Position numbers and translations under genes: made by a program
Source of the DNA: Phycomyces blakesleeanus NRRL 1555(-)
Lineage: Eukaryota > Mucoromycota > Mucoromycetes > Mucorales > Phycomycetaceae
Length of the DNA stretch: 12,369 nt
NCBI RefSeq assembly: GCF_001638985.1
Contig: NW_017265161.1
Span: 31,978-44,346, forward strand
Direction: 5' to 3'
Part shown: positions 7,150-12,369 of the stretch, piece after piece
Layout of the letters: the number at the start of each line of letters is the position of its first letter
Numbering within the stretch: the first letter of the stretch is position 1
Notes under the pieces: model-generated
Told to the model about the DNA's origin: nothing
Databases searched by the model: none
The model's input: only the letters and a program-made list of their open reading frames with translations

Positions 7150-9040
7150 CTAGCTTATTTTGCTATATATTTTATCCATAAAGTAATATAAATATCTCTC
7201 TAAAATCAATTAATAAACAACTGTCAAATTTTTCTGATACAAGTTTTTTTCAAGACTCTGTCTATTATCTCTGATCTCTTTTGTAAAATTTCTTTCATTT
7301 TATTTATTTTTCTGTCAAATCTTTATAGAAGATTGACTACCCCCTCTTATTTTATTATTTTGTCCCGATTTTCTCTTTTATTTATCTCATAGTAAATTTC
7401 TCTTTAGCTAAATTCTTTACTCTATTAAACATTTCTTTCCTATAGGTAACTCTTTAGAATTAGTATTATTTACATCTCTTCTTTTAGTTTAAGTATTTCT
7501 CTAATCATTCAAAATATTTACACTCTTACCTTAGTATTAGTTTCTCTTCTTAAATTTTTTAACTGATCTATTTGTTAACAAAGAGACTATTTTATTATCT
7601 TAATTTATCTGATATCAAACCCAAATCCTCAATTCCTCTTTTCAATTCTCCTTCTTATATTCATTTACCTTTTCTTGTACATTTTCTACACACAACCAAA
7701 TACCACATGTGACATCTTTATCAGATTGCGCTAAGCTGATAAATCAATATCCAGACAATATAAAAACAGGCAAAGAAGTATACTTAATAATAAAAAAGTA
7801 TACTAAAAGAAGTATGGTCAAACAGACAAAGTAATATAGTAGATAAAAAATAATTTTATTTTGAACAGTTACTATTAATATTTATACTAATTATTTGGAA
7901 TGTTTGTCTTAAGATCTTATTTGATATGATATCTCATCTGTAAGAATATTAATTTGAATTATTATTTCTGCTATGTAAGAATGTAAGTGAGAGTTAAAGT
8001 ATTTAATCACAAAAAAAGATTCGTTTGCACTTTCCTCTTTTTGGAATAATTGATTTGAAATTCTTCTTTTGTTTAAGCTCTGGCTTGCCGGCTACGATAT
8101 TTTTGATCCAGGGTATTATGATGATGATTAGCATTTGACAAAATTTCAGTTGTCTAGCAGTGCGGTAATATTGCAGAATTCTTTATAATTCTAAAGAAAT
8201 TATATTGTATTAATTTTTTTTATTTTCTGATGGCGGCCAAGGCTGGATAGAAAGCAATTTTTCTATTTGTAGAGCAAAACACCAATAGGTACAACAAAAA
8301 AATATTATCTTATCAAAAATAACTTCACACAACCACATATTGTATCTTATTTTCTTACTAAATTTAACTGAGCAAATAAACTTGGAATTAATATTATTTT
8401 TATTATATTTTCTTTACAAACATAATTATTTTCATGCTTATAACTTAATAATTATTTTTATTTTATTTGTACTTAATGATAGTAAAAAATAAATTACATT
8501 TAATAGATCATCAATTATATAACTTTTTATTATATTTTTTAATAATTTATTTATTTAGTTATTTAACAAGTCAATTGCAAAGCTATAAGTATTACAATAT
8601 GGGCATTTAATAAATATTGATTTTTTTATCTTATTTTCTGACAACAAGTTCTCTTAATATTTAATGCTGTTGATATTTTACTTGTTTGATTATCTGAGTA
8701 TATTTAGTCAAGTCTATCAAGATTGATCAATAACACTGTTCTTCTCTTATTTTTTTTATTATTGATTTTATTATCTTTAATTCTACTTTCTCTTTTGAGT
8801 TTGTCTTTTTCTCTCTTATGGAAAAGAAAAGTTATTTTATATCTATGAACCCATTCAAACCTTGAAAACAGTGATAATATATTACCTGTCAATATTTATC
8901 ACAAATATAAATATCACACTTATCATCTTTTAGAGCCAATTTTTTATTTTAATCCCAGCATGTTTTTACTTTCACCCTTTTTTCTCAAAAAGCAGTCTAT
9001 CAAACCCCTCTGTTTTTTGCAGCAGGATTTATTGTCTATA
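7150..9040. other. Long AT-rich region without recognisable genes
   Basis: This is 1.9 kb of very AT-rich DNA; the + strand is T/C-rich from about 7200 to 7700. No convincing gene, tRNA or repeat is visible. Two 8-bp palindromes AGTATACT stand at 7777-7784 and 7797-7804. Patches less AT-rich than their surroundings at about 8078-8115 and 8226-8250 interrupt the AT-rich sequence; the first lies in a short stretch (about 8018-8190) that reads like decayed coding sequence with in-frame stops, of unknown identity. Confidence 0.5.
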
Positions 9041-9044
9041 TTTT

Positions 9045-9725
9045 TTCTATATACATCCTGATTTTTATATTTTTTCATTAACTTTTTTACATATTATCCA
9101 AATCATCATATCAAAATCTTTACATCTGCATCATAGTCGTGGCAGATTGTCAGCATCTTCAACTACATCTTGGTTGCCTACAGCTTTGAACAGCTCTTCA
9201 CCACTTTTCTATTCTCTACAAGTGATTTTAAGGTCTTTTCAACAACTTTACACTTTTTTCTCCCCATTTCATATCTTTCTTTTTCGTCTTTTCCTGCTTC
9301 AGTTTCCAGTGAAAATTTTTTTCGAGCTCAACCAATGATTGAATCTCAGAAATTGGTGACTCATCCAAAGGGTTTCCCCACTCCCACTGCTCAAATTTTG
9401 TTCAGTTTGAAGGTGGATTTCAAGACATTCTATAATGTTCTTGTACGTTCATTTTGTCAGACTGCAGACAAATTTGTTTGCAATGAGTTTACCACTTGTA
9501 CAAATAGTTTCCGGCTCAAATGCAAATGTAACATCATATTTACTGCTTCAGCTATGCAAGCTTTAATTAATATGGTACAACACAAGATTTCTGAAGTCCA
9601 GTCTGCCAGTCTTTCTGTTTTCTCTGTTGATTCTGCTTGTGATAATAGCTTTTTAATGAAAGATATTGCTGATTTTGCTGACAATACTGCATTTATCATA
9701 GATGCTCTTAGAGTGGTTTATTGAC
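9045..9725 (+). mobile_element. Non-LTR retrotransposon copy 3: decayed 5' fragment
   Basis: This fragment is homologous to about 1050-1745 of copy 2 in the same orientation, covering the leader and the first part of ORF1. The similarity is clear at the DNA level in patches, for example GATTGTCAGCATCT and CAACTACATCT near 9145-9170, and at the protein level throughout. Homology stops near 9725, so the copy lacks most of ORF1 and all of ORF2. Loss of the 3' end is the reverse of the usual 5' truncation of LINEs, so later deletion or insertion is likely. It is far more diverged than copies 1 and 2. Confidence 0.8.
9335..9724 (+). pseudogene. Broken ORF1 fragment of copy 3
   Basis: The ATG at 9335 corresponds to the ORF1 start of copy 2 (1343). 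The following 129 codons align with ORF1 residues 1 to about 133: MIESQKLVTHPKG against MIGSQKQVINSTG, FTASAMQALINMVQHKISEV against FTASSMQSLINAVQHKIPEV. The first Cys of the zinc cluster is replaced by Arg, while the CTN...KCKC part is kept. Upstream, the leader has picked up a frame change relative to copy 2. The frame ends at TGA 9722-9724 where homology stops. No function is expected. Confidence 0.75.
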
Positions 9726-9955
9726 ATAGACACTAAACAATATATATAGTGATTTCCAAAATCGAAAAAAGATTATTTCACTTTAAAGTTTGTACATTTA
9801 GCCTCTGCTAAAGATGAGGGGTTAAATCTTTCTAATATTCTTATATGGTAATTTATGTTAGTTACTATTAGTATTTTGAATCAGAGTAATTTTATTTTCT
9901 CTTTTTTCTATTATTCATTTTCTTGTTTCTTTTATACTTCTATTTATCTTAAAAA

Positions 9956-10540
9956 ATGCCAAATACCAATTGTCTATTTGTTTTCATCAACCCACTCAAT
10001 CTGGAATGTGTGGTAGATATCCTTCTCAGTTTACTCATATTGAAAGCAACATTGAGACAAATGCGGATCTGGCTGTCTTGGACAATGAACCAATCAGAAA
10101 TGACAAATAAGAAGACATGAGAATATATAAGATATAGAGAAAGTAGAAGACATTGAGGAAATTCAAGTATTGGAGGATACCAAAAGTGTACAAGGCTACT
10201 CTGCTTTATCAAACAAAATCAGTTAGGATGAAGATATTGCGATATTGCTTTTGAAAGTTGTCTTGGATACTGATGTTCACAATAAGATCTGATATGCAAA
10301 TATACATAAGAGAAAGATTAATTATATTTAGAAATTCTTCTTGGAGACTTTCAAGATCAATGACAACTTTGATGGCCTATCAGCTTCCTTTAAAGCAAAT
10401 GTGGACACCAACAAGTGCAAAAATAAGTTCAAGTCAATAAGAAAGACCTTTAAAAAAGCTAATAGGACATATATCTAAATCAGTCATGACTGTAGATTCT
10501 ATCTATCACTTTGGTATGAGAAAATGCAAGAGATTACTTT
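9956..10540 (+). pseudogene. Decayed Myb/SANT-like (trihelix-type) DNA-binding protein gene fragment
   Basis: A coding-like stretch begins near the ATG at 9956 and passes through two frames: frame 1 with HQPTQSGMCGRYPSQF and ESNIETNADLAVLDNEP (about 9990-10110), then frame 3 from about 10128. In frame 3 one reads DEDIAILLLKVVLDTDVHNK (about 10233-10292), KFFLETFKINDNFDG (about 10332-10376) and KCKNKFKSIRKTFKKANRTY (about 10416-10475). The last resembles the third helix of Myb/SANT-like domains (Q-C-R-N-K-F/W...L-K-K-x-Y-K), and the acidic DEDIAILL resembles the first helix. In-frame stops occur at about 10230, 10293, 10329 and 10479, and one frame change separates the two halves. The frame runs as far as WYEKMQEITF and then enters the right LTR-like repeat at 10541, which probably cut the gene. 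Family assignment is from motif resemblance only. Confidence 0.55.
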
Positions 10541-10974
10541 TGTTGTGATAGTTGAAGTTGAAGAAGTTTTTAAGAGAAAGAATTAAAGATTTGAGATTGA
10601 GGAACAAAGATTCATGAGAACTTGTGTAGGATTTGTTTATTGAGAAAGATTTGATATCAAAATTTGACGAGATTTTTATACTAAACTACTACTGCTATTT
10701 ATAATATTTTGGATTAGAAAAATTATATGCCTGGAGTCAGGTAATTGATTCTATCTGAGTCTTGATCAGAGCAATGTGATCTTGGGATAATTAATGTATG
10801 ATTAATTATATAAATGTGTGTAGTCCTAATGAAGTATTAACATCAAAAGTAAATGTGTTTATAAGTTATAATTATGCTTATAATAATCCACTGATATATC
10901 ACATATTATAGTGATATCATCATATGAAATATAATTACTATCATGCATGCTAAACCTGTGTCACTGCAAAAACA
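10541..10974 (-). repeat. LTR-like repeat, right copy, inverted
   Basis: This is the reverse complement of the left repeat at about 90% identity. On the minus strand it starts TGTTTTTG at 10974 and ends CACAACA at 10541. TATAAATAG (minus strand) is at 10695-10703 and AATAAA at 10636-10641, at the same spacing as in the left copy. Both copies share AAGG just outside the TGT end. Most differences have C or G in the left copy and T or A here, so this copy is the more AT-shifted one. The inverted orientation excludes a simple 5'/3' LTR pair. Confidence 0.65.
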
Positions 10975-11203
10975 CCTTAAAATAATTGAATTCCACTTAC
11001 CTGGAATTATCGATAATAGTAGCCAAAAAATTACAACCCAGTTCATTTCCTGTGTTTAGCAGCGAGAATATATTTAAAGACATATCATTGGCCTAATATA
11101 TATCAGAGTCCCTGAGAGAATTTTTTCAAAATAATAAAGACAATTATAACAAGCAACGGCTGTTACACACTTCCTTTATTATTAAAAAAAATTAAGTGAA
11201 AAA
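10975..11203. promoter_or_regulatory. Upstream region of the transposase gene
   Basis: This is AT-rich DNA between the right repeat and the transposase ATG. An A-rich run (TTAAAAAAAATTAAG, about 11182-11196) precedes the start. No definite TATA box, terminal inverted repeat or CACTA end could be identified. Confidence 0.35.
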
Positions 11204-12369
11204 ATGTTTTCCATTGCCAATCCCGATGAAGTTCGTTGCAAATGCACAAGATGCAATCGCAATCCTCTTGGATACACCATGACAGATAAAAGAACTGCCA
11301 AGCGTCATGCCCAGAATGATAATGACAGGAATATGGATAAAACCATTAATGGTAAATTAAGTTATCAATTTTTCATTTATTTATATGATGTATTCTAATC
11401 CATTAGAACAAATAGTTTTGACAGCCGAAGTAAACACTGGTGAAGCTGATATGGACGTAGATCAAATTGAAGAACATATTGAAAGTAATAGTATTTTATT
11501 TTTTATACCCAATGCGCACTCTATTTAAACTCGGTACCAATAGATGATAATTACTCCAATGGTGCACCCTCACCAGAGCAGTATGTCAATACCCACTTAC
11601 CTCTTTTGGTGGAAGAATCTCTTTTTGAAACAGAGGAGTATACCTCAGAGTATGAGTCTGAATATGAGTCGTCGGATGAATTTGAGCAAGAAGAACAGAA
11701 CAGAGAGCAAGAACAGGGTAAATATTAAAAATAAACTATGATTGAAGAAAAAAGGTTTGAATTAAAGAAATAAAAAATTAATATTATTTTATGATAACTT
11801 ACAGAGTCTACAGAAAACCTTCCAGAGAATATTTGGCATCGAGTAATTGCGGTTTTCACTGTGATATTTATTTCTAGCTTCATTGTGGATGAAGGCGCAG
11901 TAATTTTGATTACATTCATAAATACAATCCTCGAACATTATGGAGAGGATTTCCGACTTCCCACAAGCATTCCGGGTTTGAGGAAAATGACAGGATACAA
12001 TGACTTGACAAACGGCGTATCAAAATATGTAGCATGCAGTAATTGTCACACATTGTACGATTACAGCAACAACACACATACATCCTGCAATTTCAAAAGA
12101 GTTGGTAGTAAGACGCATTGTAAGAATGATCTCTACAAGTCTAGTATGAAGAACGCCATGATTCCAAAGTGCACATTTGTTTATAACTCGTTGACAACTA
12201 CCTTGAAAAAAATGTTTACACGTCCTTCTTTTGAGAGTATGATCAACAGATGGAATTGTGAACCAAAAGTCGACGGTACTTTATTTGATGTATATGATGG
12301 AAAGATGTGGAACGAATTAGTGGATAAGGATGGTGTCCAGTTTGTTTCGAAGGAACGATCATTACTATG
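11204..12369 (+). CDS. tnp2/Plavaka-like transposase, 5' part, four exons (continues past window)
   Basis: Exons are 11204-11351, 11407-11484, 11544-11717 and 11805-12369. Joined, they give 321 codons with no stop, open to the window edge. The N-terminus has a Cys cluster C-x-C-x2-C (residues 12-17) followed by RTAKRH, as I recall for fungal transposases of this group. Residues about 100-133 are acidic with SEYE repeats. Exon 4 gives a hydrophobic helix pair with IVDEGAV and LITFINTIL (148-176), LPTSIPGL (185-192), a zinc-finger-like C211-x2-C214-x13-C228-x10-C239, then IPKCTFVYNSL and DGTLFDVYDGKMW, which resemble the region before the catalytic core of tnp2-type (CACTA-related) transposases. 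The catalytic aspartates would lie beyond the window. Each intron holds an in-frame stop, so splicing is required. No lesion is seen; activity is unknown. Confidence 0.75.
11352..11406 (+). other. Intron 1 of the transposase gene
   Basis: This 55-bp intron runs GTAAAT...CATTAG with a branch-like CTAAT 7-11 nt before the 3' end. It lies after the first base of a codon (phase 1). Unspliced, the frame stops at TAA 11396-11398. Confidence 0.75.
11485..11543 (+). other. Intron 2 of the transposase gene
   Basis: This 59-bp intron runs GTAATA...CAATAG, phase 1. Unspliced, the frame stops in the TAA near 11525. Removal joins the acidic exon 2 to exon 3 in frame. A GT at 11491 is a less fitting alternative donor. 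Confidence 0.65.
11718..11804 (+). other. Intron 3 of the transposase gene
   Basis: This 87-bp intron runs GTAAAT...TTACAG with a TAAC-type branch site just upstream of the acceptor. It is phase 1, like the other two. Unspliced, the frame stops after a few codons. Confidence 0.72.

Noticed and set aside
6932..7150. Minus-strand frame of 72 codons in the left LTR-like repeat
   Set aside because: The matching frame in the right copy has several stops and indels, so it is not conserved as protein.
7777..7804. Two AGTATACT palindromes
   Set aside because: Short, AT-rich and without other structure; likely chance.
8119..8230. Possible C/D box snoRNA (ATGATGA ... CTGA)
   Set aside because: The boxes are about 110 nt apart, no terminal stem or guide pairing is apparent, and such short motifs are expected by chance.
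11544..11741. Frame of 65 codons starting at exon 3
   Set aside because: Shadow of transposase exon 3 in another frame, running into intron 3.
1..12369. CRISPR arrays, rRNA or tRNA genes, telomere repeats
   Set aside because: None seen: no regularly spaced short repeats, no rRNA-like conserved blocks, no TTAGGG-type tracts.

Overview
The window looks like transposon-dense DNA from a filamentous fungus, most likely Mucoromycota (possibly Mucorales). The reasons are: a gene with short introns of 55-87 bp and typical GT...AG ends; a tnp2/Plavaka-like transposase of a kind I associate with these fungi; a non-LTR retrotransposon whose C-terminal zinc-finger region resembles elements I remember from Mucorales; and very AT-rich spacer DNA. 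The taxonomic call is inference. No ordinary housekeeping gene is visible.

Layout. Bases 1-1040 are the 3' part of one copy (copy 1) of a non-LTR retrotransposon, cut by the window edge. At about 1041 a second, apparently full-length copy (copy 2) begins in the same orientation and runs to 6150. Copy 2 has a 5' leader, ORF1 (zinc-binding Cys cluster, coiled coil, basic/RNA-binding-like region), ORF2 (endonuclease/exonuclease/phosphatase-type endonuclease plus reverse transcriptase), and a 3' UTR with a hairpin and an AATAAA signal. ORF1 and ORF2 overlap as ATGA. Both copies carry the same in-frame TAG between the reverse transcriptase and the C-terminal zinc knuckle. A third, much older fragment (copy 3: leader plus N-terminal ORF1 only) lies at about 9045-9725.

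From 6152 to 11203 the DNA is AT-rich and relict. It holds two inverted copies of an LTR-like repeat (6702-7149 on +, 10541-10974 on -, about 90% identical by hand count, each with a conserved TATAAATAG and AATAAA). Between them lie nearly featureless AT-rich sequence, retrotransposon copy 3, and a broken gene for a Myb/SANT-like DNA-binding protein (9956-10540) that ends where the right repeat starts.

From 11204 to the window end is the 5' part of a four-exon gene for a tnp2/Plavaka-like DNA transposase. Its reading frame is open throughout once three short introns are removed.

How the parts act together: in copy 2, ORF1 and ORF2 would be translated from one mRNA, ORF2 perhaps by termination-reinitiation. 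The endonuclease nicks the target and the reverse transcriptase primes on it, possibly recognising the 3' hairpin. The amber codon would cut the zinc knuckle off ORF2 unless it is read through. The other elements are independent insertions.
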